Source of the DNA: Sisyra terminalis
Taxonomy: Eukaryota; Arthropoda; Insecta; Neuroptera; Sisyridae
Assembly (NCBI GenBank): GCA_958496175.1
Contig: OY292275.1
Coordinates: 18,972,001 to 19,036,000, forward strand
Reading direction: 5' to 3'
Length of the DNA: 64,000 nucleotides
Part shown: positions 27,401 through 38,330 of the stretch, in pieces
Layout of the letters: each line of letters begins with the position of its first letter
Numbering within the stretch: position 1 is the first letter of the stretch
Notes under the pieces: model-generated
Databases searched by the model: none
What the model was told of the DNA's origin: nothing
What the model saw: the letters and a program-made list of their open reading frames with translations, nothing else
Made by a program: the position numbers and the translations under genes

Positions 27401-27519
27401 GATTTTGCATGTATTTTAGTAGTTCTTTAAATATGAGTTGGATCGTTAACGATTCATCGAGCATTTAAGGATAGAAAATTAGAAAATAAAATAAATAAAC
27501 TTTCAAGTGGGTTAATAAC
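24456..27519. other. No supported gene apart from the GC-rich patch
   Basis: AT-rich throughout except 25151-25335, listed separately. The open frame at 26077-26301 (+) has no coding features I recognise. Confidence 0.5.
25151..25335. other. GC-rich island with coding-like frame
   Basis: This ~185 bp patch is close to half G+C in DNA of about one quarter. On the minus strand one frame is open for about 40 codons and includes IIIEDKLVECGYRKMRDDAG followed by IAVIIWPGGQLLAI and a stop. A TGA lies just upstream in the same frame, so any start would have to be at the Met-Met within it. I do not recognise the peptide. It may be a fragment of a mobile element, a retrocopied exon or a transferred piece. 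The plus-strand frame at 25160-25363 is probably its shadow. Confidence 0.4.
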
Positions 27520-27850
27520 GATTCGCTAGGCATATCATGTGTGAGTTCTTCTTCTTCATTGTCCTGTAGGTCTGTCCTAAGAGTTCCTCTGCGCTGTCTC
27601 TTAAAAGAACTATTAGGCTCCAGCTTTGTTTCTAGTTCTAATTGGTCAGATTTGCTTCTGAAATAAATCTTAGCAGTCAATTAAACCTTTGTGTATTTCT
27701 CCCAGTCCATGTCCGGGTGGACCAAGAGAGCTGAGATGGTTTTGAGTCATTACTGAGCAATCAAATAGTAGGTGGAAGGCAGTTTCCTCACCCCGCAGTA
27801 TTTTTGCATACACTTGAATTAGTATTTCTGCTTATAGTTGACGTTCACAA
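27520..27850 (-). mobile_element. 3' end relic of an RNase-H-type LINE, copy 1
   Basis: The minus strand reads GEETAFHLLFDCSVMTQ then NHLSSLGPPGHGLGEIHK. This matches the C-terminal zinc-knuckle region of R1/I/LOA-like LINE proteins (C..CGEE.ET..H.L..C......R...LG). It is followed, after a frameshift, by a tail with a GAAGAAGAA (poly-Glu) stretch at about 27548-27558. A second copy lies at 40.7-41.0 kb and matches through the same landmarks. It is broken by stops and frameshifts. Confidence 0.7.
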
Positions 27851-28494
27851 ACTGCAATATCATAGTAATAGACATATCAGCATTCTGATACTCTTTTTGT
27901 TTTGGTGTAAAAGTATTTTATTGTGATTAGAGGTTTTTGTTTACTTTAACCTTTGAGATTTTGCCTCTAGAGTAATTATTTCAGAATTTAATTTGCTTTT
28001 CAGCTCTTCGGCTTAGTGTTGTGTATATCGGCACTACAATTAGCTAGTTCTAGACCCTTAAGGGGCAATATATGGATTAAATTTATTAGATTTAAGAGAC
28101 TCAACTATTTTATTGCACAAAAGAAGATTTGTTGTCTTTGCCTTTTCTTTTTATTGACGTTGAGTTGGTCCCGTCAATTAGGGAATGCATTCTTAGCTAT
28201 ATCATAAACGCTACTCATACATTTAGTTCTATCGGTTCAATTTATTAGTACTTCTGTTTTCTTATCAATGCCTTAGAGTTTCTTACATTACAAAGAAAAG
28301 TGTCGTTAGCTTTATGCATACAGCGAATATTATTGACATTATATGTTTATCGTCAGCTGCGAATTCCACATATTTGATATGTTTGGAATTTGGAGGAACT
28401 TAACTAAACGGTAATTTTTTGCATAAAATTTAATAAAAAAATCTTTTTAGAAGCAGGAAGTAATAATATTAAACAAATTAAAAATTTAATTACT

Positions 28495-28650
28495 TTAGTA
28501 GACGAGTGGTTTAGGTGGCCAATCTAAAACTGATAGATGCTGGGATTACATCTCGTAGCAAACAAAAGTTATAATATTTCCGAATTTTAGGTTTGTATTG
28601 TTTCTAATGTCACAAAAATCCTTAATTATAATAGAACGTCGATCTTTTGT
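28495..28650 (+). mobile_element. tRNA-derived SINE, copy 1 (degraded)
   Basis: The A-box-like segment GACGAGTGGTTTAGGTGGCC, a decayed B box (GGGATTACATCTC), then a body ending CACAAAAATCCTTA and ATAATAGAACG, which aligns with the shared SINE body (CTAGAGT-CTAAA-CTTAGTAGT-AAGCGACGG). It is the most diverged of the five copies. Confidence 0.6.
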
Positions 28651-29399
28651 AACGAATAGATTTTTAGTGAATAACAAAAATCATACATTCAATTGATTAG
28701 GATTCGAATGTGTATCAAATAATATTGGCTTCTTTTTTTTGGGTACAAAGTTATGATAATATTTTTAGTTGATCAAAGCAACATTTGAATAAAATAAACA
28801 GTCCATATTTTAGTTAAACTTGTATTTTAATTGTTTGAATATGAAACTAAACAATTTTCAAGTCGATGATTTATTTAAATTACAAAATAAAAAACATAAC
28901 TTTTAGCTAAATTTTATGCCACGATGGTAAAATCTAATCTTAAGTACTTACAGAAATATCCAAAGGGATTATAAAATAAATTTCACTGGTATCTACCACT
29001 CAAATTATTTACACGTATCTACTCATGCAAAAACTTGCATAAAGCACGGAAGGTAACAACGCCCTTTTTCAGGTATCATTGTACAGTGTATATATACTTT
29101 AAATATTTCAACACATAATGCATACTATCCCAAAAGTCATTATTAATTTTTGTGCCTTTAAATTAAAAAAAAATCACATTGAGACTGAAACATTAGCATA
29201 GTTGATGGATATTTTCCTTACTAATTAGTTCATTTACTATGTATGTTTTGGTTCATTAAAAAAAAAAGAATAACGACAGAACATTTAGTTCCTAATTTGC
29301 ATCGTCATTTTTAAACAAGGTTGTTGTTTTGAAAAAAGAAAAACCTTTTTAAAAGAAAGAATTATTTTAACATTTTTTGAACCACACAATATTAGATTC

Positions 29400-29540
29400 A
29401 CCTACTGGTGGCCGAGTGGTTTAAGTGACGCCTCCAAAACAGGTAGATTTTAGACTCGATCGTAGTATTGAGTAAATTACGGATTTTATTAACTCCAGAG
29501 TCACTAAAAACCTTAGTAGTTATAAAGCAACGGTAAATAA
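29400..29540 (+). mobile_element. tRNA-derived SINE, copy 2
   Basis: Head TGGTGGCCGAGTGGTTTAAG is a good Pol III A box of the Ser/Leu tRNA type. The B box is decayed (GACTCGATCGTAG). The body runs AACTCCAGAGTCACTAAAAA, CCTTAGTAGT, then AAAGCAACGGTAAATA. It has the same orientation as copy 1, 0.9 kb away. Confidence 0.8.
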
Positions 29541-32500
29541 CAATATTTGGTCCATATTGAGCTGCATATGTTGAAAAAGCACATACTTTTTAAATCATTA
29601 TTTTAACAATTTACTACCATAATTTAAGATTAATTTCTTGCACTTCAAGTATCCAACAAAAATTATTTGCAAAAAAGGACTAATATCTATTTAATATTAA
29701 GTATGTACCTACTCTTACCTTATAATGTTCTTTATACATTTTAATATGTCTATTTGTTTAGTTACATCAATGTAGTTCCTTTAATAAGTCAATATAATCT
29801 GTGCCTTATTATTTAATCTTTAGAAAACTGGGTGAAAATGAACAAAATTCAATTTGAGCAAAAGGTGTATTTTGATTATTGACACAAGTTTCAATATCAT
29901 GCAAAACTCGAACAACTAATTGGATTATGTAAATCTGTGCAATAATGATTACAATTTTTTCCGATAATCACATCCAAGGACCACAATTGATATAAAGAAT
30001 TAGTCAAATGTTTTATCCAATTTTCAATAAGAGATATCGATATCTGATACACGGTAGACAGATGTATGTGATACGAAATATTGTTTATTATTTTGTAATG
30101 ATACTTTGAACAATATGTGTAGGGATAAAGATTTTATTTGCATCAGAGAATCTTTCCATTTAAACTTTAATGAGTTTTTGCCAATCCCATGCGTTTGTCT
30201 CCCCTACATAAAATTATTGTATTATCCCAAATACAAACAAATTATTTTTATGTAATACCGACATAAACTTCGTTTTACATAAAGGCAATAAATCTTTATA
30301 AAATAATAATTGTATTTGAAAATATTGTAAATGTATATAAAGTAGGCAACTTTTAAAAATTAAATTCAATTAGAGTAAAATATTCCCGTTTTCTTATGAT
30401 CTGAAAAATGTAAAATTGTTTTATCGATCGAGTTAATATTATGAAATTTCGAGTCTGTCTATGTATATTTTTTTTTGGTAATTTAAAAAGGTTGATAAGA
30501 TACGCGAAAAGAGGATTAAACTTTATATCCTTTGGAATTTTTCTCTCTTCTTATGTGCTTCATTGAAGTTGGCGCGAAAATAGCTCGTCAATTTTTAATA
30601 AAAGTTGGCACTCTTAAAGCTGAATTTTCAGGAAGTCACCCCTTTTTTGTTTTATCTTAATGGTGTTCTAGATGATAGCAAGGAAAATGTTTTGAATAAC
30701 TTCACATTTAGTGCAATGTGAAAGAAAACTCGTTTTTTTTGCATTTCAGTAACAAGTACTATTATAATTTAGTGACAATGTATTAAATTGATTGCTTTTA
30801 AATAAAACTGCATAATTTCAACGATTCAATCATTGCATAAAAAAAATAACATAATACAAGTATCAATATTTACACTTCCGATTTTATATAAGAGAAATGT
30901 AAATATGGTTATATTTTATTTGCATTTCACTGATACAAATATTATTTTTATAAAAAAAAATTATAAAATTCTCATTAATACAATAACAACACATTATGTT
31001 ACATGTCATCAAATTTATTCAATCCCTTGAAATCTTAGCAACTCATATCTGGATAAATATATGAAATAACACATCGTTTTTGATTAAAGCTAGCTTATAA
31101 GTATTTCGATTATCGTATCCATAATATTCCAAATTATTTCTTCTTAAAAATCTTAATCAAATAACAAATTAAATCATTTGAAAATTTATCAAAAATTTAA
31201 TCATTTTCAAATACTTATCCAAATATTTTCAATAATTTGAAATTACCAACAAATATTTTAAAATTTCTTATAAAGATAATAAGATTAGGATGGAAATTTC
31301 AATATTCATTCCCCACTAACTGAAAATTTTCATTAAGAAAAAAAGTTTTAATAAATGCCAAATATTTGTGATAATATTATCATTCTCGATGAATTTCGTA
31401 AATATTCTGTCTTGTAGCAGAATTTGTGCTACAATTTATTTTTAGATTTGTTAAATAGCACTGGCGGAAATACGTGGTCCCCCTATTACCCAATAGTGAT
31501 GTTTTACTTCTTTTATTTTCTGTATCTTTTTACCATCTCACATCATTGGATTCACATACTTCTATTTTTAATTTAACGAAAAAATAATAAACTTTACTAG
31601 TATGGGAGAGTTGACTATGTGCATTAATACTTCATTAAAATTTCAAAGCTATGAAGAAAGAAAGACGATATTTTTATAATTCATATTTTTAAAAAATGTT
31701 TAAAATTAATTGGAACAAATTCAAATAAGAAAACAGCATTATTTGTTTGTTTTTAATTTTTTATGAAAAACGATCGTAAAAATTACCTTACATGAATAAT
31801 AGTCAATACTATTGGGCGAGTAAAAAGTAAGATTATTTATTCGGCATTGGATTACTATAACTGCAGTTAATTAATTTTAAATTTAAATAGTTAATGATTT
31901 TCATTTGCAAATGTGGTATCTATAATAATTTCAAGTAGTTGTATGATCTCCTCGATTATTTATTCTTTTACTCTGTTATAAATTGTTGCCTCTTAGAAAT
32001 AACCAATGCTATGATTTCATCACCTCCAGTATCTACGTCTATCATTCACATCATCAAAAAATTTACTGAAAATGAACATTTCAAGATTAATAGCTTATAA
32101 CCTTTAACTGGTGTTAATCAATCGAGCATGAAGAGCAATTCAATACAAATATATATTTTTAAAAGCAGTCTCAAAGCTGAAAATTCGGAAAATGACAATT
32201 ACGAAAATGAAATTTTCGTAAAGCTGAACCCGAGTGACTTTAAAATTGTGTGTATATTCTAAGGTACTCGATAATAATCACAAAATATACGACGATTTTC
32301 CAATCGCCAAGAAATTGAAGAAAACTTTTTGTAAGATTAGCAGAAAATGTTATACCGAACTTATTACTAATATTTTACAGTTAATTTTCTCAAAAAAATA
32401 TTTCTTTACGATTTTCATACTTTTTCTTGGAAGTAAAACATAACGTTTTTTGCACTGACATATATTCTTAAAATCGTGTAGGAAGTAATCAGCTTGTCTA

Positions 32501-32736
32501 ACCCTCTAAAAATTAAGCAATTAAAACTTTTACACAAAAATAGAATTTACTAAAAAAGATACTGGAAAGAAAAAAAAAACTTATTTCGAATCGGTGTCAA
32601 ACAATTAAAAGAACTGTTTATGAAAGATATGAAATATATTGTTGTCTTTTTTTATGTAATATAATTAATAAATATAAGCTATAATCATAAATTTGAACGT
32701 AGTTCAAACAAATGTATTATTGACGTATTACCCACA
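29541..32736. other. No supported gene
   Basis: AT-rich DNA without recognisable exons or repeats. Short open frames at 30833-31030 and 32234-32443 look random. Confidence 0.55.
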
Positions 32737-32770
32737 TGTATTTTGATTGCCTAGCAATCTTCCTCAGTGC
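32737..32770 (-). other. Hammerhead-like hairpin
   Basis: On the minus strand CTGAGGA is followed by a perfect 6-bp stem GATTGC-TAG-GCAATC and then AAAATAC. The layout mimics CUGAUGA-stem II-GAAAC with the second core box altered. The flanking ~150 bp to the right is less AT-rich and may be the rest of a decayed element. Confidence 0.3.
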
Positions 32771-33144
32771 TCATCTTAGTAGGGTGGAGTTGGGCTGAAA
32801 GGTCCGCGGGTATAAAGATCCATCATGAGTATCTAAAATACTTGTGGCATATTGCTCTATTTAACTATAATAGTAGGAATGAGGAAGTGTAAGAAGCATT
32901 TCGAGGCCACCCTGGTAATTAAGCTACATTATAGATAGGAGATTTCCGACGGCACCTCAATATTTTTACGAAAGTAAAATTTTTAATTATTATTCTTTTC
33001 GGTTTTCAACAATAATATTGCTTTGACGAGGGTAAAACATAATACGAAATTTAGTGGTATTTCAGGATTTATTATTAGTTTTTAGCTAATTTAAACAGTA
33101 AACTAGTTGTAACCTAGTTAAAAAATTTAAACGTAACTGAGATA

Positions 33145-33166
33145 AAAAGGTCCACGTGGACCTTTT
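33145..33166. other. Perfect 22-bp palindrome centred on CACGTG
   Basis: AAAAGGTCCACGTGGACC followed by TTTT reads identically on both strands, with no loop. It contains a canonical E-box (CACGTG). It sits immediately upstream of the zinc-finger relic and may be part of the same decayed element. Confidence 0.8.
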
Positions 33167-33174
33167 CCCTACTC

Positions 33175-33303
33175 AGCCATGTGAAGGTTGGATTCAACGC
33201 AATCTTTGCAAGCAATGGGCCCATGAAAACTGTATTTCTAATCGAGGGTTCGTTTACTTCGTTTATTATAATTGTGATTCAGGAAACGATGAGTTTGATT
33301 AAG
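33175..33303 (+). pseudogene. Transposase-type PHD/zinc-finger remnant
   Basis: The plus-strand frame reads CEGWIQRNLCKQWAHENC, a short gap, GFVYFVYYNC and DSGNDEFD, then stop. The W(I)Q-C..C..W.HE.C......F.C..C pattern is typical of the PHD-like finger at the C-terminus of pogo-type and related insect transposases and of some retroelement proteins. The first cysteines are lost (CN to RN). Nothing upstream in frame extends the domain. Identity of the parent element is open. Confidence 0.5.
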
Positions 33304-36300
33304 TTAAGATAAAGGTATAAAAATATTACTTAGGTTACAATTAATGCCAATATTATTATAAAGAAAGAAGAGTTTTTTATGTTTAAAATGACTGTAATAA
33401 AATTTTCCAAATGAAAATTCAGGAATATTTCATTGATTCAAATACTATTACTATTTCATAACACCTGTTAAATACATAAAATAAATACAGGACCTTTTTG
33501 CCCCTGCTAAGGGGCAAACAGAGACAGACGACAAGGTCTAGAAAAAATGTAAAATGACAAACTTCTATATGGATGATTCCATTAAAAATTAAATTAAACA
33601 TTTCCAGATATTTGTTTGTTTGGTTAGCATTATACATTTCAAATTAATAAGGTTGGTTTTCACAATATAATACGGAATAGTAAAATTGGACCTTTAAACC
33701 CTACCCTACCCTAGTATTGGATTGCTCCGTAATTGCTATGTAGTGAGCTACTTTTGTAACTTATATATTAGGTTTACTTTAGTAAATTATATTACATTAA
33801 TAAGAGCACAAAATATATCATATATTGTATAAACAGTTCTTTTAACTGTTTGACGCCAATTCGTAATAAGTTTATTTATTTTTTGCTTTATATTGGAGCT
33901 GGAACATCATCTTTTTAGCTTACAGCTTACTCACACACAAAGATACATCCAAAGCTGGTACTAATATAATATGCACCCTTACATAAAGAATACCTTTCTC
34001 TCTATAGTGAGATCATATGGTAAAAAAAATAACTATTTTAATATTTTTTGACATCATTAGTGCTCTTTCTATGAAAGTTAATTTTTTTCTTTAAAATAGG
34101 GAAATCAGTTTGATAAATAATATGAAAATAATAAATTACATCATACTCAATTTTATTTGCTCTATTTTTTTTTCTAATTTATACATACACAGATAAGATT
34201 AACGTTCACCATCAATAGGTACTAATTGTAAGTACAGAAAATGAGTAAGCAAACATGTAGAAATTTAAATTGGTTTACTTACGTAAATCCGTGTCGGTAA
34301 CTTTCAACGCCTGTACAAAATTTACTCGTGCAAACTTCCTTTTCAAAATAGCTTTATGCTTTCACATTTATTTTTGCAATTAATAATCGTCTAACGTGTA
34401 ATTCTAAATTATGTATACCAAACTATGTCATACATGCATATTAATAGTTTTCTTTTTAGTAATTTCCGTTCAACTTTACAAATAATTGTATGTGAGTAAA
34501 GTTACAGCTAATGTTATTCTTACAAAAAATAAATTTAGACCCTTTTTTATAATCGTTGTTAATATTGTATTATTTGTTAAAATAAATTATTTAAATGAAT
34601 CCAAACATTTTTCGTCTACTGTTTACCAATAGATGTAGTTGAAAATAATTTCAATCACTCGCGAAATATTGGTACTAATATTTATGTAATTAATGTTCAA
34701 AGTTATCCTTAAACTGCAAAATGAATTACATTTCACATATACATAAAAATGGTTTCAATGCTGAAATTCTATTTAATAGAAACGTGATCAACATTAAATT
34801 ACTCTTAACTCTCTATTTTGATGACCAAGTTTCTAAAATTTTACCCGTAATTGTAGTATTTAAAATTAGGTATTTGTAATTGTATAGTTTGTTTATTATT
34901 GGATAATCCAAAAAAAAAATCAAAAGACACAAAATTAAAAATAAAATAACAAAACGTTTAAAAAATGTTTAAGAAGATTTTGTTTTGTTCTTATTCGTAC
35001 TATAATGATGAATTGTAATATGTCTTATAACATAATCACATGAGAAACATAGCTTCTTCTCCATTTTTTTAATTAGATCTGCCAATAAAAAGCCCCATCC
35101 CAACAAAATTAATTTAAAACGAAACCATTACACACAAAATTCTTTTAATAAAATTTATCGAACCTTTTCCATATTAAAACATTTCCTTGACTTCTCTATA
35201 GATGCATACTGTTCATTTTTCTAACAACGAAAATTCATTTCCCACCATAAAGGAAAATTTAATACAATATCGTATAGCACTTTCATTTTACAATGCCTCT
35301 ATTGTCATACAACTGAACTGTGCTGTGTATGCCGCATAAAATTTTATTACAGTAAATGTTTATTGAAGAGACATTTTCACAAACTTTTTCAACACAAATT
35401 TTATATATATATTTTTTTCAATTGTTACAGAAAAATAGATCAAAACTAAAGTGGTGGACCACGTGACACAAGTTCCCCCAAAGGGGCCTCGGAACCAACC
35501 CCATTTAATCAAGGTATAATGATTGCATTTAGATAATAAATTTATTTCTTACCGTTTTACTTTTAAGAGTATTTATGAATCCTACTAAGTAAAATATGTG
35601 TTATTTTTTACTAACAATAATAACTAATATAACCTTCTAAAATTTATTGTTTTAAATGTAAGTTAAATATTATATTGGTTACTAAGAAAACTTCGGAAAA
35701 GCTTCAAAGAAGAACTGACTTTTAACTATAATAAATTGCAGTTTTTAATCATGATTTTATAAAATCGATTTTCTTTGAATTGACTTTTTAACGAGTACAG
35801 CTTTGTACCATCATAGTTACGTATATGACATTAATTTATTAAATTTTATTTGGTAAAGATGTCCTGGCTGAGGATGAGAAACCCTGAGTTACCGAAAAAA
35901 TAAAGTTTTGATATATTTACATTATACACATATCAAACCTTAATTATAAAACTTTGAAGAAAAGCAATTTGATTCAGCAATAATGTAACTTTACAATCAT
36001 AAAGCTACTACCAATTTTAAAAGTCACAATTCGCCTGTAATTCAACTTTAACCGAAACTTGTAATTTTAATCACTGAAATCAAAATCATTTACAATCATT
36101 TTTATCCTTTAAATCATCAAAAAAAATATTTAGAGATTCGACGTTATGAGACTTACGTATGACAAGGCGTTTTTGTAAACAAAGATTATTTTTTAAAAGC
36201 TGTGAGGTATATCGATTATAAAGTATGTACTTATATAAGATGAAATAAATAAAAAATTCAAAATTACTCATTTATTCAGTTATACTATAAGAATAATTGT

Positions 36301-36624
36301 TTGATGATTTATTTTACAAATCATATAAAATATTTTCACAACTTATAAGCCAAATCCCATTTTCACTATTCTTTTTGCAAATATTAGCTGAGTATTGATT
36401 TACAGACATTGACAACACCGAAGCAGCTTTTCTGAAAAAAAAAAAATCTTCAGAATTTTTATAATAAAATGTATACCAAACATATATGTGTTGAACATTC
36501 TTTATTTTTTTATTCAAGAATCGAAAATTAAAAATTTGATTCACCACTTATGATTTTTGAAGCATCCAAGCTTTGATTCCAAGCTTCTTTTGTCGATAAT
36601 TGACTTCAAATGTGGGGCTTTACC
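33304..36624. other. No supported gene apart from an exon-like segment
   Basis: AT-rich. A CCCTA triplet repeat occurs at about 33697-33712. A weak CTGAGGATGAG...TTACCGAAA motif at 35868-35895 resembles the decayed hammerhead-like ends seen elsewhere. The exon-like segment 35431-35513 is listed separately. Confidence 0.5.
35431..35513 (+). other. Exon-like segment, possible noncoding leader exon
   Basis: A strong acceptor (pyrimidine run then TTGTTACAG) precedes 83 nt of clearly higher G+C, followed by AATCAAG/GTATAAT as donor. All three frames contain a stop, so it cannot be an internal coding exon. It could be a 5' UTR exon of the thin orthologue, 13.6 kb downstream on the same strand, or part of a noncoding transcript. 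RNA evidence is needed to decide. Confidence 0.3.
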
Positions 36625-37300
36625 AAATTTTGGTTCTATGACAATTGCCCTTTCTATGACAATTTATGAAAATTGCTATTACGAAAATTGCTCAAAGAAA
36701 GTTACGCACTAGCATTGTTGCTCACACGAAAGTTGCCCACTTATAAGTTTACTCACAGAGAAAATTCCTCATACTGAAATTATTACACAATGATATATCC
36801 TCACATAGAAATTAACCCATATTAAAAAATATTTATTGTAATTATTGTTTTATTAAATCTTATTTTATTGTTAGTACTATAATACTTTACTAACCAATTT
36901 GAAAAAATATTTTGTTTTTTGAAAAATTTAAAAAAAAAATTAGGGCACGTGTTCCTTTTAGTGACGTCAATATCTAGCGACTTTTCAAAATCAACTTTGC
37001 ATTTAGTTTCATTTGCGATTTTTTATTAATTCAATTTAGATATCGTAAAATATTGTTATACTTACAATACTAATGGTAACATAATAATAAATTAAAAATA
37101 ATATAAATATTTCTCCTGTGCGTTAATTTCCAAGTGATGATATATCATTGTGCGTTAATTTCAGTGTGAGGAATTTTCTTTGTGAGTAAATTTCTATGTG
37201 GCAACATTCGTGTGAGCAATAATGCTAGTGAGCAACTTTGTATAGACAAATTTCACGTAAGTTTTTTTCTAGTGGGCAAGTCTAGTCACCCAAAATTTTA
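36625..37300. repeat. Foldback element with 16-bp tandem-repeat arms
   Basis: Two long inverted arms (about 36625-36890 and 37050-37300) flank a ~160 bp loop. The outer end reads AAATTTTGGTTCTATGACAA on the left and a diverged inverse on the right (TTGGGTGACTAG on the minus strand). Between 36715 and 36820 the left arm is a run of 16-bp degenerate units, for example AAGTTTACTCACAGAG, AAAATTCCTCATACTG and AAATTATTACACAATG, roughly AAATT-CTCACA--G. The right arm carries the same units inverted, in mirrored order. Arms made of short tandem repeats are the hallmark of Drosophila Foldback (FB) elements. No coding sequence is seen. The loop shares a block (TTCCTTTTAG...TCAATAT) with DNA near 47430. 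Confidence 0.85.
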
Positions 37301-37559
37301 TATCAGATAGGCGTATAAGAAGAAAATTCAACTTTCAAATTTTCTGAAACATAAATAAAATTTTTAAAAATGTACATTTTTTTCTTATTGATAAAAAATA
37401 CCTCAGTTTTTTTTTACCTGCCACGCTGTTGCAGAATTTGTTTTATTCAATTAAAATCAATTTTTCAAATCAGGCTTTCACCAAATTAGCTATAAAGTTT
37501 TGCCAACAGTAATATTTGATGTTTTCATCCACTATTTAATGTTTTTTTTTTAAATTTTT

Positions 37560-37712
37560 ATTTACCGTCGCTTTTTAACTACTAAGGTCCTTTAGCGACT
37601 CTAGGGTTAATTAAAAGCGTTATCGAGAAATTTTGAAAATTTGCACGATACGAGGATCGAACCCACTACTTACTAGGTTTGGAGCGGGCACCTAAACCAT
37701 TCGGCTACTATT
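37560..37712 (-). mobile_element. tRNA-derived SINE, copy 3
   Basis: On the minus strand: TAGTAGCCGAATGGTTTAGG (A box, one mismatch), GTGGGTTCGATCCTCG (good B box), then the body with AACCCTAGAGTCGCTAAAGG, CCTTAGTAGT and AAAAGCGACGGTAAATAA. It sits just downstream of the Penelope-like relic and may have landed in its 3' region. Confidence 0.85.
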
Positions 37713-37754
37713 AAATTAATGAATTATTATTTACGGTGTAAGCGTTAATTTTCA

Positions 37755-38330
37755 TTTTTCACTAATTTCATACAAGGTATTTGTTGTAAATAATTTATCG
37801 TTAAGGATATTAGTTGGATCCAGTTTGTAGACTTTATATATTTCATATCCTTCCAGAGTGTTCATCTGTGATCCTTTTTTGCAAATATTTAAAAGATTTA
37901 AAATTGTTTCAAAATTTTTACATTTTTGGTTTTTGTTGTTTGGATGTTTTATAAAATTTATATATGTTGTTAAACCTGTTTTTTGGCTGTATGTTCTTTG
38001 TATCTAATCCTAAAAGATCTACCAGTTTGGCTAACGTCAAATTTTCCCCTTAAACCACATTTAATTTTATTTATTCTGATTTTATTTTACATTGTGATTT
38101 GAATGACTCCCCATGATTTGAGAATTTTCATGAAGTTGTTGTATGTTGAAAATACGATATTAGTATTATTTTCCTTTAGGAAGTTTTCAATTGTTGCTAC
38201 AAATGTATTATTGCATCTTGATTTTATATCCTTCTTCTTTTCTTTTGGTAGAAATGGAAAGATTGATTCTTTGGTATTTTACGAAATTGTTTTATCTGAA
38301 AAAGACAATTATTAATTTTATTAATTGTGA
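37755..38330 (-). pseudogene. Penelope-like element: GIY-YIG endonuclease and C-terminus
   Basis: Reading the minus strand from right to left: a segment with NTNIVFSTYNNFMKILK (the linker after the reverse transcriptase); KIKCGLRGKFDVSQTGRSF then RIRYKEHTAKK (the GIY-YIG endonuclease core, where YVGQTGRSF is usual); and after frame breaks CKKGSQMNTLEGYEIYKV and NILNDKLFTTNTLYEISEK with a stop. That order matches the C-terminal third of canonical Penelope-like element proteins. The reverse transcriptase itself is not visible upstream. Stops and frameshifts make it dead. It supports reading the hammerhead-like repeats in this window as PLE derived. Confidence 0.85.

Noticed and set aside
33697..33712. 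CCCTA repeats resembling telomeric DNA
   Set aside because: Only three units, and the insect telomere repeat is TTAGG; chance is enough.
35868..35895. Possible seventh hammerhead-like motif
   Set aside because: CTGAGGA and ACCGAAA are present, but there is no convincing stem between them.
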